Shown here in pieces: positions 56,459-64,000 of a DNA stretch of 64,000 nucleotides; position 1 is the first letter of the stretch; each line of letters opens with the position of its first letter. Source of the stretch: JAFKFJ01 sp963786445 (lineage in GTDB: Bacteria; Pseudomonadota; Alphaproteobacteria; Acetobacterales; Acetobacteraceae); NCBI GenBank assembly GCA_963786445.1, contig CAWAZU010000026.1, positions 62,001 to 126,000 of the forward strand, read 5' to 3'. The position numbers and the translations under genes are program-made. The notes under the pieces were generated by a model. The model searched no databases. It saw only the letters and a program-made list of their open reading frames with translations, and was not told where the DNA came from.

Positions 56459-57355
56459 ATGAAAGTCGGCGTGATCGGCCTCGGCTCGATGGGCATGGGG
56501 GCCGCGCTCAACCTGCTGCGCAAGGGCCACGACGCCAGCGGCTGCGACCTGCGCGCCCCGTCGCGCGAGGAATTCGCCCGCGCCGGCGGCCGCGCCGTGG
56601 AGCGCCCCGCCGACCTGCCCGACGGTCTGGAGGCGCTCGTCGTCTTCGTCGTCAACGCCGCGCAGGCCGAGGACGTGCTGTTCGGCGCGGCGGGTTGCCT
56701 CGGCCGGCTCGCGCCCGCGGCGGTCGTGCTCGGCTGCACCACCGTGGCCCCGGAAGCGGCGCGCGCGTTCGGCGCACGGCTCGGCGCGCGCGGCTTTGCC
56801 ATGCTCGACGCGCCGGTTTCCGGCGGCGCCGCGGCGGCGCGCGAGGGGCGCATGACGGTGATGGCCTCCGGCCCGGACGACGCCTTCGCCCGCGCGCAGC
56901 CGGTGCTCGACGCGATCGCCGGAAAAGTCTGGCGGCTCGGGCCGGCGCACGGGGCCGGCAGCACGGTCAAAATGGTCAACCAGTTGCTCGCCGGCGTCCA
57001 CATCGCCGCCGCGGCCGAGGCGATGGCGCTCGGCATCCGCGCCGGCGCCGACCCGCAGACGCTGTTCGACGTCATCACCAGCTCGGCCGGCAATTCCTGG
57101 ATGTTCCAGAACCGCATGCCGCACGTGCTGGCCGGCGACGACACGCCGCTCTCCTCGGTCAATATTTTCGTCAAGGACCTGGGCATCGTGCTGGACCAGG
57201 CGCGCGCGCTGACGTTCCCGCTGCCGCTCGCCGCCGCCGCGCACCAGCTTTTTCTCGCCGCCGCCGCCGCCGGGCACGGCACGCGCGACGATGCCTTCGT
57301 CATCCGCGTCTGGCAGATGCTCACCGGCATCAGCCTGCCGGAGCCGAAGCCATGA
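56459..57355 (+). CDS. 3-hydroxyisobutyrate dehydrogenase-family NAD(P)-dependent oxidoreductase (LtnD-like)
   Basis: This 298-residue beta-hydroxyacid dehydrogenase has the Rossmann motif VGVIGLGSMGMGAALNLL at the start, the substrate motif DAPVSGGAAAAREGRMTVM near 118, and the catalytic-lysine region GSTVKMVNQLLAGVH near 170. The closest known type is L-threonate or another sugar-acid dehydrogenase, supported by the next two genes. GGGAGG lies upstream of the ATG. Its stop overlaps the next start by ATGA. Confidence 0.88.
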   Translation: MKVGVIGLGSMGMGAALNLLRKGHDASGCDLRAPSREEFARAGGRAVERPADLPDGLEALVVFVVNAAQAEDVLFGAAGCLGRLAPAAVVLGCTTVAPEAARAFGARLGARGFAMLDAPVSGGAAAAREGRMTVMASGPDDAFARAQPVLDAIAGKVWRLGPAHGAGSTVKMVNQLLAGVHIAAAAEAMALGIRAGADPQTLFDVITSSAGNSWMFQNRMPHVLAGDDTPLSSVNIFVKDLGIVLDQARALTFPLPLAAAAHQLFLAAAAAGHGTRDDAFVIRVWQMLTGISLPEPKP

Positions 57356-58227
57356 CCGACCCGCAGGTCGAACTGGTCTGGGACGCGCAGTGCCGCACCG
57401 GCGAGAGCTGCACGTTCGACGCAGCGCGCAGCCAAGTGCTGTTCACCGACATCCCGGCAAAAGTCATCCACGCCTACACGCCCGCCGACGGCGCGAAGCA
57501 GACCTGGGCCATGCCTGACATCGTGCCGAGTTTTGGCCTCTGCCGCTCTGGCCGGCTGGTGGTGGCGCTGCGCGACCGCATCGTGCTGTTCAACCGTGTG
57601 ACAGGCGCCGTGACGCCGCTCGCCGGGCCGGTCGATCAGCCGGCGCATGTGCGGCTGAACGACGGCAAAGTCGGGCCGGACGGCTGTTTCTGGGTCGGCG
57701 GCATCGACGAGAACCCCGACCGGCAGCCGGTCGCCTCGCTGTGGCGCGTGACGCCGGACGGGCAGGTCGAACGCAAGGCGGACGGCTATATCAACAGCAA
57801 CGGCCTCGCCTGGTCGCCGGACGGATCGGTGATGTTCCACGCCGAAACGCGCCCCGGCTATATCGAGGCGTTCGACTTCGACGCCGCGACCGGCCGCGTT
57901 TCCAACCGCCGCCGCCTCGCGACATTGACCAACGAGGACGGCAGGCCGGACGGCGGCGCGACCGATGCGGAAGGCTGCTACTGGTCGGCCGGCAGTTCCG
58001 CCGCCTGCCTCAACCGTTTCTCGCCCGACGGCCGGCTGCTGGCGAAAATTCCGCTGCCGGTGCCGGCGCCGACCATGCCGGCCTTCGCCGGCAGCACGCT
58101 CTATGTCACCACCTTGCGCGATGGGCGCGATGCGGCGACGCTGGCGCGCCATCCGACGATGGGCGGGCTGTTCCGGCTCGCCGCCGGAGTGGCCGGCGCG
58201 CCGGTCGCGCTGTTCGCCGACACCTAG
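57352..58227 (+). CDS. SMP-30/gluconolactonase family lactonase
   Basis: This 291-residue six-bladed beta-propeller metal enzyme hydrolyses sugar lactones. Metal and substrate motifs are GESCTFDAARSQVLFTDIPA near residue 14, HVRLNDGKVGPDGCFWVG, NSNGLAWSPDGSVMFHAETR and PDGGATDAEGCYW. Next to uronate dehydrogenase, the likely substrate is an aldarolactone or related lactone. It is translationally coupled to the preceding gene and 9 bases before the next. Confidence 0.9.
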   Translation: MTDPQVELVWDAQCRTGESCTFDAARSQVLFTDIPAKVIHAYTPADGAKQTWAMPDIVPSFGLCRSGRLVVALRDRIVLFNRVTGAVTPLAGPVDQPAHVRLNDGKVGPDGCFWVGGIDENPDRQPVASLWRVTPDGQVERKADGYINSNGLAWSPDGSVMFHAETRPGYIEAFDFDAATGRVSNRRRLATLTNEDGRPDGGATDAEGCYWSAGSSAACLNRFSPDGRLLAKIPLPVPAPTMPAFAGSTLYVTTLRDGRDAATLARHPTMGGLFRLAAGVAGAPVALFADT

Positions 58228-58236
58228 GAGCGCGAC

Positions 58237-59067
58237 ATGGCCGACAAACCGCAGAAACCCGTGCTGCTCACCGGCGCCTCCGGCGCGCTCGGGCGGCAGA
58301 TCGCGCCCTGGCTCGGCGCGCGCGGCTGGACGCTGCGGCTGACCGACATCGCGCCCTTCCCCGACGCGCTGCCGCCGGGTGCGAGCTTCACCCGCGCCGA
58401 CCTCAACGATGGCGTCGCCATCCTGCGGCTCGCCGAGGGATGCGGCATGATTCTGCATTTCGGCGGCGTCTCGGTGGAGCGGCCGTTCGAGGAGGTGCTC
58501 GGCCCCAACATCCGCGGCCTCTACCACATCTACGAGGCGGCGCGGCGCGAGGGCGCGCGCGTGCTGTTCGCCAGCTCGAACCACTCGATCGGCTTTCACG
58601 AGCGCAGCGTGCCGCTCGACGACGACTGCCAGTTCATGCCCGACGGCTACTACGGCTTGTCGAAGGTGTACGCCGAAGGGATGGGACGCCTCTACTGGTA
58701 CAAGCACGGCGTGGAGAGCGTGCTGGTGCGCATCGGCTCCTGCTTCCCCGAGCCGACCGAGGAGCGGATGCTGTCCACGTGGTTGTCCTACGCCGATCTC
58801 TGCCGGCTGTGCGAGCGGGCGACGCTGGCGCCGCGCACCGGGTGCTGCGTGATCTGGGGCGCCTCCAACAACAGCCGGACTTTTTGGCGCCACGACGCGC
58901 GCGAGCTGATCGGCTGGCAGCCGCAGGACAGCGCCGACGCCTACGCCGAGCGCGTGCGCGGCAAGATCAGCGGCGATGCGATCGTGGAACGCTACCAGGG
59001 CGGCGCCTACACGCGCATGGACTACACCCGCACCGCGCCGCCGCCTGGAAAGCTGTTCGATCGCTGA
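58237..59067 (+). CDS. Uronate dehydrogenase-like NAD-dependent oxidoreductase
   Basis: This 276-residue short-chain/epimerase-fold protein has the NAD motif LLTGASGALGRQIAPWL and ILHFGGVSVERPFEEVLGPN. FASSNHSIGFH and the catalytic YGLSKVYAEG (Tyr-x3-Lys) follow, then RIGSCFPEPTEERMLSTWLS. This combination matches uronate dehydrogenase, which oxidises galacturonate or glucuronate to an aldarolactone; the SMP-30 gene just upstream fits as the lactonase. It ends before the marR-emrAB operon. Confidence 0.88.
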   Translation: MADKPQKPVLLTGASGALGRQIAPWLGARGWTLRLTDIAPFPDALPPGASFTRADLNDGVAILRLAEGCGMILHFGGVSVERPFEEVLGPNIRGLYHIYEAARREGARVLFASSNHSIGFHERSVPLDDDCQFMPDGYYGLSKVYAEGMGRLYWYKHGVESVLVRIGSCFPEPTEERMLSTWLSYADLCRLCERATLAPRTGCCVIWGASNNSRTFWRHDARELIGWQPQDSADAYAERVRGKISGDAIVERYQGGAYTRMDYTRTAPPPGKLFDR

Positions 59068-59121
59068 CGCGCCGCCCTGCCATGCGCCGGGCGCATGCAA
59101 CACCGACTCGCCGATACGATA

Positions 59122-59144
59122 ACGCTGCTTATTATATGCAGCGT
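59122..59144. promoter_or_regulatory. Candidate MarR operator overlapping the marR start codon
   Basis: ACGCTGC-TTATTATAT-GCAGCGT is a perfect 7-base inverted repeat around a 9-base AT-rich centre, striking in this GC-rich sequence. Its right arm overlaps the GTG start at 59143. The centre includes a TATTAT -10-like hexamer. If it is a real -10, the message would be nearly leaderless and bound repressor would block initiation. The palindrome is seen; its use is inferred. Confidence 0.6.
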
Positions 59145-59619
59145 GACCGAGAGCCCTAACGACCTGCTGTTCCTGCTGCATGACGTGGCGCGCCTGCTCC
59201 GCCACGAGGCGGACCGGCGTGCCGGCATGCACGGCATGACGCGCGCGCAATGGGTGATCCTGTTCTGGCTCGACCGGCAACCGGGCCTGTCGCAGAAAGA
59301 GCTTTCGGAAATCCTGGAAGTCGAGCCGATCACCGTGGCGCGGCTGATCGACCGGCTGGAGGCGCGCGGCATGGTGGAGCGCCGGCCGGACCCGCGCGAC
59401 CGGCGCATCTGGCGGCTGCATCTGCTGCCGGCCGCCTGCCCGGTGCTGGCGGAACTGCACACCGAGCGCGCCGACATGCACCGCGTGGCGACCGCGCCGC
59501 TGGACCAGGCGACCGAGCGGACGATGATCGAAGGACTGACGCGCATGAAGGCCACTCTCGTCGGCGAATGCCGTCACCGGCCGCCCGAGCGCGACGCGGT
59601 CGCGAAGGCGGTGGCGTGA
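59143..59619 (+). CDS. MarR-family transcriptional regulator
   Basis: This 158-residue winged-helix protein has the MarR core: MTRAQWVILFWLDRQPGLSQ, KELSEILEVEPITVARLIDR and the wing ERRPDPRDRRIW. It should repress the emrA-emrB pair downstream and itself, releasing when a toxic compound binds. The GTG at 59143 follows the palindrome; an ATG at 59095 would add 16 residues and place the palindrome inside the gene. The stop overlaps emrA as TGATG. Confidence 0.9.
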   Translation: MTESPNDLLFLLHDVARLLRHEADRRAGMHGMTRAQWVILFWLDRQPGLSQKELSEILEVEPITVARLIDRLEARGMVERRPDPRDRRIWRLHLLPAACPVLAELHTERADMHRVATAPLDQATERTMIEGLTRMKATLVGECRHRPPERDAVAKAVA

Positions 59620-60704
59620 TGTCCTCGGCAACCACCGCGCCGCGCGTCATCGCGGTCGGCGCGGAGCGCCGCGCGCGCACCAAACTGCTGCGCCCGCTGC
59701 TGATGCTCGGCGGCATCGCTGTCGTCGTCGTCGGCGCGACCTGGTTCTGGGTGCAGGGCGGGCGCTACGTCTCGATCGACGACGCCTATGTGCGAGCGGC
59801 GAAACTCGCCGTCTCCGACGACATCTCCGGCATCATCGGCAGCGTCGCCGTGCATGAAGGCCAGCACGTGGCGAAGGGCGACGTGCTGTTCCGGCTGCAC
59901 GACCGGCAGGTGCGCATCGCGCTGGCCGGCGCCCGTGCCAATCTGGCACAGACCGCGCTCACGCTCGACGCCATGAAGCGCGACTACCGGCGCATGCTGG
60001 CCGATGCCGCGGCCAAGCAGGCGCAGGTGGAGTCCGACCAGGCGAACTTCGACCGCTACGACCGGCTGGTGAAGAGCGGCGGCGTCACCCGCGTCGAATA
60101 CGACGATGCGCGCTTCAAGCTCGCCTCCGACAAAGCGGCGCTGGAAAGCCTCAAGGACCAGGCCGCGGTGCAGCTCGCGCGGCTCGGCAACGATGCTGAT
60201 GCCGACGTGACGACGCTGCCGCAATACCAGCAGGTCGATGCGCAGGTCGCCGAGTACCAGCGCCAGCTCGACCACACTGTCGTCCACGCGCCGTTTGGCG
60301 GCATCGTCACCAACGTCGAATCGGCGCAACCTGGCATGTATCTCGCGGCCTCGCAGGCGGCGTTCGGCCTGGTGTCCGACAGCAATATCTGGATCGAGGC
60401 GAACCCCAAGGAGACCGAGCTGACCTGGGTGCAGCTCGGCGATCCGGTGGAGATCACCGTCGATACCTATCCCGGCCGCGTCTGGCACGGCACGGTCGAG
60501 AGCATCGCGCCCGCCTCGGCCTCGGAATTCTCCGTGCTGCCGGCTCAGAATTCCTCAGGCAACTGGGTCAAGGTGGTGCAGCGGCTGGCGGTGCGCATCC
60601 ACATCGACCGCAAACCCGGCGATCCGCCGCTGAGCGCGGGGATGAGCGTGGAAGCCGACATCGACACCGGCCACACGCGACACCTCTCCGACCTGCTGCC
60701 GTGA
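59619..60704 (+). CDS. emrA: HlyD-family membrane fusion protein (EmrA-like)
   Basis: This 361-residue periplasmic adaptor has one N-terminal membrane helix (LLMLGGIAVVVVGATWFWVQ), then GGRYVSIDDAYVRAAKLAVS, a coiled-coil hairpin and a lipoyl half-motif (HTVVHAPFGGIVTNVESAQP). It links EmrB to an outer-membrane channel, which is not in the window. Order and overlaps (marR-emrA-emrB) are those of a regulated drug-efflux operon. Confidence 0.92.
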   Translation: MSSATTAPRVIAVGAERRARTKLLRPLLMLGGIAVVVVGATWFWVQGGRYVSIDDAYVRAAKLAVSDDISGIIGSVAVHEGQHVAKGDVLFRLHDRQVRIALAGARANLAQTALTLDAMKRDYRRMLADAAAKQAQVESDQANFDRYDRLVKSGGVTRVEYDDARFKLASDKAALESLKDQAAVQLARLGNDADADVTTLPQYQQVDAQVAEYQRQLDHTVVHAPFGGIVTNVESAQPGMYLAASQAAFGLVSDSNIWIEANPKETELTWVQLGDPVEITVDTYPGRVWHGTVESIAPASASEFSVLPAQNSSGNWVKVVQRLAVRIHIDRKPGDPPLSAGMSVEADIDTGHTRHLSDLLP

Positions 60705-62254
60705 ACCCAGCCGGCGTTGAGGCCGATCGCGCGGTGCCGCACCGGGCGATCATCACCGTCTGCGCGATGATCGCGACCCTGATGCAGGCGCTGGATTCCA
60801 CCATCGCCAATGTCGCGCTGCCGTACATGCAGGGCAGCCTGTCGGCGACTGCAGACCAGATCACCTGGGTGCTCACCTCCTATGTCGTCGCGGCGGCGAT
60901 CATGACCGCGCCGGTCGGCTGGATGGCGGCGCGGTTCGGGCGAAAAAACCTGTTCGTGCTCTGCCTGGTCGGCTTCACCGCGGCGTCGATGCTGTGCGGC
61001 GTGGCGCAGTCGCTGTCGCAGATGGTGGTGTTCCGGCTGATCCAGGGCATGTTCGGCGCGGCGCTGGTGCCGCTGTCGCAGGCGCTGATACTCGACATCT
61101 ATCCGGCGGCGCAGCGCGGCACGGCGATGGCGGTGTGGGGCATGGGCGTGATGGTCGGGCCGATCCTCGGCCCCACGCTCGGCGGCTACCTCACCGACGT
61201 GTACAACTGGCGCTACGTGTTCTACGTCAACCTGCCGTTCGGCGTGCTCGGCGTCGCGGGGTTGGTGCTGTTCATGCCGAAGACGCGCACCGACCCGAGC
61301 TTGCGCTTCGACTGGACCGGGTTCGGCGTGCTGGCGCTCGGCCTCGGCGCGCTGCAGATGATGCTCGACCGCGGCCAGGACAAGGACTGGTTTTCTTCGC
61401 GCGAGATCATCACCGAGGCGGTGCTGGCCGGGCTCGGCATCTATCTGTTCGTGGTCCACCTGTTCACCGCCGAGCGGCCGTTCATCGCCCCGCGCCTGTT
61501 CAAGGACATGAACTTCGCGGCCTCGCTGCTGATGATGTTCGCGGTCGGCGTGGTGCTGCTGGCGACGTCGGCGCTGCTGGCGCCGTGGCTGCAGACACTC
61601 GGCAACTATCCGGTGGCGACCGCGGGCCTGGTGATGGCGCCGCGCGGCATCGGCACGATGGCGTGCATGCTGATCGCCGGAAAGCTCGCGGCGCGCTTCG
61701 ATCCGCGCAAGCTGATGGCGTTCGGGCTGCTGCTGCTGATCTGGTCGCTCTACGAGTCGACGATGTGGACGCCGGACATCGGCCGGTGGCCGATGATCGC
61801 CACGCTGGTGGTGCAGGGCGCGGCTTTGGGCTTCGTGTTCATCCCGCTGAACGTGGTGGCGTTCGCCACACTGCCGGCGCCGCTGCGCACCGAGGCGACG
61901 GCGCTGCTCGCGCTGTTCCGCAATGTCGGCAGCGCGATCGGCATTTCCGTCACTTTTGCGCTGCTCGCGCGCAACGCGCAGGTCGTCCACAGCGAACTCG
62001 GCGCCTTCGTCAACCCGTTCAACCGGGCATTGCAGGCGGGCGGGGCGGTGACGCAGTACCTCGATCCGGCGCACAGTCGCGGCGCGCAGTTGCTTGACGC
62101 CATCATCAACAACCAGGCGCAGATCATCGCCTATGTCGACGACTACAAGTTCATGATGCTGACCACGCTGCCGGCGCTGCTGCTGGTGTTTTTGATGCGC
62201 CGGCCGGGCGCGGCGCCGAAGGCCGCGGAGGGACACGCGGCGGTGATGGACTGA
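60701..62254 (+). CDS. emrB: DHA2-family MFS multidrug transporter (EmrB-like)
   Basis: This 517-residue, 14-helix drug:H+ antiporter has MQALDSTIANVALPYMQGSL with the conserved Asp in helix 1, WMAARFGRKNLFVLCLVGF (motif A) and MGVMVGPILGPTLGGYL (motif C). The GTG at 60701 overlaps the emrA stop as GTGA. It exports hydrophobic toxic compounds with EmrA. The gene ends just before a 26-base inverted repeat. Confidence 0.93.
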   Translation: MNPAGVEADRAVPHRAIITVCAMIATLMQALDSTIANVALPYMQGSLSATADQITWVLTSYVVAAAIMTAPVGWMAARFGRKNLFVLCLVGFTAASMLCGVAQSLSQMVVFRLIQGMFGAALVPLSQALILDIYPAAQRGTAMAVWGMGVMVGPILGPTLGGYLTDVYNWRYVFYVNLPFGVLGVAGLVLFMPKTRTDPSLRFDWTGFGVLALGLGALQMMLDRGQDKDWFSSREIITEAVLAGLGIYLFVVHLFTAERPFIAPRLFKDMNFAASLLMMFAVGVVLLATSALLAPWLQTLGNYPVATAGLVMAPRGIGTMACMLIAGKLAARFDPRKLMAFGLLLLIWSLYESTMWTPDIGRWPMIATLVVQGAALGFVFIPLNVVAFATLPAPLRTEATALLALFRNVGSAIGISVTFALLARNAQVVHSELGAFVNPFNRALQAGGAVTQYLDPAHSRGAQLLDAIINNQAQIIAYVDDYKFMMLTTLPALLLVFLMRRPGAAPKAAEGHAAVMD

Positions 62255-62263
62255 CGCACGACT

Positions 62264-62360
62264 GCGTCGTAGGGCGGAAAAGCGCAGCGTAGTCCGCCAT
62301 CTTCGCGGGCGCGCGGATCGAAAGCAGCGGAATGCGCTGCGCTTTTCCGCCCTACGACGC
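62264..62360. repeat. 26-base perfect inverted repeat between convergent emrB and adenine deaminase genes
   Basis: The left arm at 62264-62289 and the right arm at 62335-62360 are exact reverse complements (26 of 26), separated by 45 bases. Each arm contains TAGGGCGGAAAAGCGCAGCG or its complement. The right arm runs into the adenine deaminase gene and supplies its TAG stop (62352-62354). It could be a REP/BIME-like mobile palindrome and may act as a bidirectional terminator. Confidence 0.85.
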
Positions 62361-64000
62361 TTCCTCCATCAACGGCAGGATCTCCATCTGCGGCACTGTG
62401 ACGATCCCCTTGTCGGTCAGCCGGATTTCAGGGATCACCGAGAGCGGGATCAGGTTGAACCCCATGAACGGCAGGCGGCAGCCGAGCGCGCGCCATGCCT
62501 GCTTCAACGCTGCCGTCGCCGCCGCCACCTCGGGCGCGCGCTGGTCCGACAGCAGCCCCGCGATCGGCAGCGGCACCGCGGCCAACACCGCGCCGTCGCG
62601 CACCACGGCGACACCGCCCTGGTGGCGCTTCACCTCGGCGAGTGCCGTCTGCATGTCCGCCTCGGTGCGGCCGGCGACGATGACGTTGTGCGCGTCGTGG
62701 CCGACGCTGCTGGCGACCGCGCCCGCCGTCAGCCCGAAATCTTTCAGCAACCCGTGCGCGACCGCGCCGCCGTGCCCGTGCCGCTCGATGACCGCGACGA
62801 AGCACAGCCCGTGCCGATCCAGATGCGTCGCCCAGTCCTTTGCCGCATCGAGCACGATCGTGTCGTGATACAGGATGATCCCCGGCACCTGCGCGCGGAT
62901 TGCATGCACGCGCACTTTTCCACGCGGCAACGCCGGCGTCAGTCGCACGGACTCGGGAACATGCATCGTGCGGTACGCCGCCGCCGGATAGCGGTAGCGC
63001 GCCGCTGACAACTGCGCCTCCAGCACCGGCGTGATGCGCCGGTCGCGCACGACCAGTTCGCCGCCATACCACGTCGCCTGCGGCTGCAACGCGTCGTCGA
63101 GCAGCACCAGGTCGGCGCGCCGCCCGCCGCCAAAACCGCCGATCTCGCCGTCCATCGCGTAGCGCGTCGCCGGATGCAGCGAGCCCATGCTCCACGCCTG
63201 TTCGCGCGTCATGCCGGCGCGCACCGCCTGCCGCACCACCCAGTCCTGGCCAAAGAGAAACAGGTCGTCGGCGTCGCGGTCGTCGGTGCAGACGCAGATG
63301 CGTTTCGGGCTGGCGCCGAGTTCCGTCACCGCGCGGATCGCTTCCGGCAGGCTGTGCCACGGCGTCGTCGGCGGGCCGCCGCGCAAAAAGATCCAAAGCC
63401 CTGCCTCCAGCAGATCGTCGGCAATGTCGCGGTCGATCGCCTCGTGCGTGTCGGTGACGCCGCTCGCGGCATAGGCGGCGACGAAGTCCCGGCCGTAGAT
63501 GTGCCCGCTCACCGGCCGCCCGCGCCGCAGTGCCGCCGCGAGGATCGCATGGCTGCGTTCGTCGCCCCGGCAGACCTGCACGAAATCCATCTTCTCGCCG
63601 AGCGCCACCGCTTCCGGCCAGGCGTCGAAAATGGCGCCGATCTTGTCCGCCGTCAGGTCGCCGCCCGCGGTCTCGAACGCCGCCGAGGTCGCCGGCACCG
63701 TGCTCGGGATGGTCAGAAAAATGTTGAGCGGGGCTGCGCGCGCGTCCTCCAGCATCCATTCGATGCCGGCGCGGTCGCAGACATTGCCGATCTCGTGGCT
63801 GTCGCAGAAAATCGTCGTGGTGCCGTTGCGCAGCGCCGCCTCGGCATAGGCGCAGGCGGTCATCATGCTGCTCTCGATGTGCAGATGCGGATCGACCAGG
63901 CCGGGGGCGAGGATCGCGCCGGCGCCGTCGAAGAACGCGGCCCCGCTGTCGCGCTTGCAGGTGCCGGCGGGCCGCACCGCGGCGATGCGCCCGCCGGCGA
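62352..64000 (-). CDS. ade: Adenine deaminase, N-terminus cut off by the window edge
   Basis: This amidohydrolase deaminates adenine to hypoxanthine in purine salvage. Metal-binding DPHLHIESSM and DSHEIGNVCDRAGIEWML are present, then GHIYGRDFVAAYAASGVTD. The C-terminal domain carries SVGHDAHNVIVAG and ends FMGFNLIPLSVIPEIRL-type sequence typical of Ade. The frame stays open through 64000 (GGRIAAV before RPAGTC), so roughly the first 50-70 residues lie outside the window. The final codons and TAG stop are within the 26-base inverted repeat. Confidence 0.92.
   Translation of the reverse strand, partial: AGGRIAAVRPAGTCKRDSGAAFFDGAGAILAPGLVDPHLHIESSMMTACAYAEAALRNGTTTIFCDSHEIGNVCDRAGIEWMLEDARAAPLNIFLTIPSTVPATSAAFETAGGDLTADKIGAIFDAWPEAVALGEKMDFVQVCRGDERSHAILAAALRRGRPVSGHIYGRDFVAAYAASGVTDTHEAIDRDIADDLLEAGLWIFLRGGPPTTPWHSLPEAIRAVTELGASPKRICVCTDDRDADDLFLFGQDWVVRQAVRAGMTREQAWSMGSLHPATRYAMDGEIGGFGGGRRADLVLLDDALQPQATWYGGELVVRDRRITPVLEAQLSAARYRYPAAAYRTMHVPESVRLTPALPRGKVRVHAIRAQVPGIILYHDTIVLDAAKDWATHLDRHGLCFVAVIERHGHGGAVAHGLLKDFGLTAGAVASSVGHDAHNVIVAGRTEADMQTALAEVKRHQGGVAVVRDGAVLAAVPLPIAGLLSDQRAPEVAAATAALKQAWRALGCRLPFMGFNLIPLSVIPEIRLTDKGIVTVPQMEILPLMEEAS

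Noticed and set aside
56110..59631. A 1173-codon minus-strand open frame opposite the sugar-acid genes
   Set aside because: It is antisense to four recognisable enzymes and has no motif of its own.

Overview
The window is about 64 kb of very GC-rich DNA. It is densely packed with genes and has many ATGA, GTGA and TGATG start/stop overlaps. The gene content points to an alphaproteobacterium: HemC-HemD-mitofilin-like-HemY next to TsaD, a complete SUF operon led by an Rrf2 regulator, a LIV-type ABC cluster, TrpS/MurJ/GpsA, glutaryl-CoA dehydrogenase, bactofilin and TypA. A small secreted protein with a Cys-rich tail and the overall style suggest Rhodospirillales, perhaps Acetobacteraceae; that placement is inference. 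I saw no rRNA, tRNA, CRISPR array, prophage or insertion sequence.

Layout. 0-4 kb: an acyl-CoA ligase (-) and a TPR protein with a GT9-like C-terminus (+, frameshifted). 4-9 kb: a surface-protein island with a 1228-residue protein carrying two copies of a Cys-rich module, and a PEP-CTERM protein. Both genes are preceded by the same promoter-like motif with a palindrome between its -35 and -10. 9-16.6 kb: trpS, murJ, gpsA, an HxlR-type regulator divergent from an acyl-CoA dehydrogenase-fold enzyme, rlmJ and tsaD. 16.7-20.9 kb: hemC, hemD, a mitofilin-like gene, hemY and a 55-residue Gly/Ala/Lys/Pro protein. 20.9-25.8 kb: a branched-chain amino acid type ABC cluster (livG, livF, two binding proteins, livM) with no livH. 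25.9-32.4 kb: a GH15 enzyme with a small secreted protein, a DEAD-box helicase, glutaryl-CoA dehydrogenase and a TrmA/RlmD-type methyltransferase.

32.4-38.9 kb: rrf2-sufB-sufC-sufD-sufS-sufU-sufT-sufA, divergent from a P1B-5 type metal ATPase with a C-terminal hemerythrin-like domain. 41-43.7 kb: Nudix, metallo-beta-lactamase-fold and EamA genes. 43.9-46.6 kb: a NitT/TauT-type ABC transporter. 46.6-49.1 kb: bactofilin, EI24-like and adenosine kinase-like genes. 49.2-51.5 kb: four tandem paralogues of a small exported helical family. 51.6-55.4 kb: typA, a GT87-like membrane protein and a DUF423 protein. 55.5-59.1 kb: prolyl iminopeptidase, then a three-gene sugar-acid set (hydroxyacid dehydrogenase, SMP-30 lactonase, uronate dehydrogenase). 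59.1-62.3 kb: marR-emrA-emrB with a palindrome at the marR start. 62.35 kb to the edge: adenine deaminase, cut off by the window end.

Four genes need a total of five single-base corrections to be read in full (near 2788, 18375, 22033, 22716 and 34788). Every one looks like one extra base, and one lies in sufS, the only cysteine desulfurase gene seen here. Residual sequencing or assembly errors are therefore more likely than real decay.
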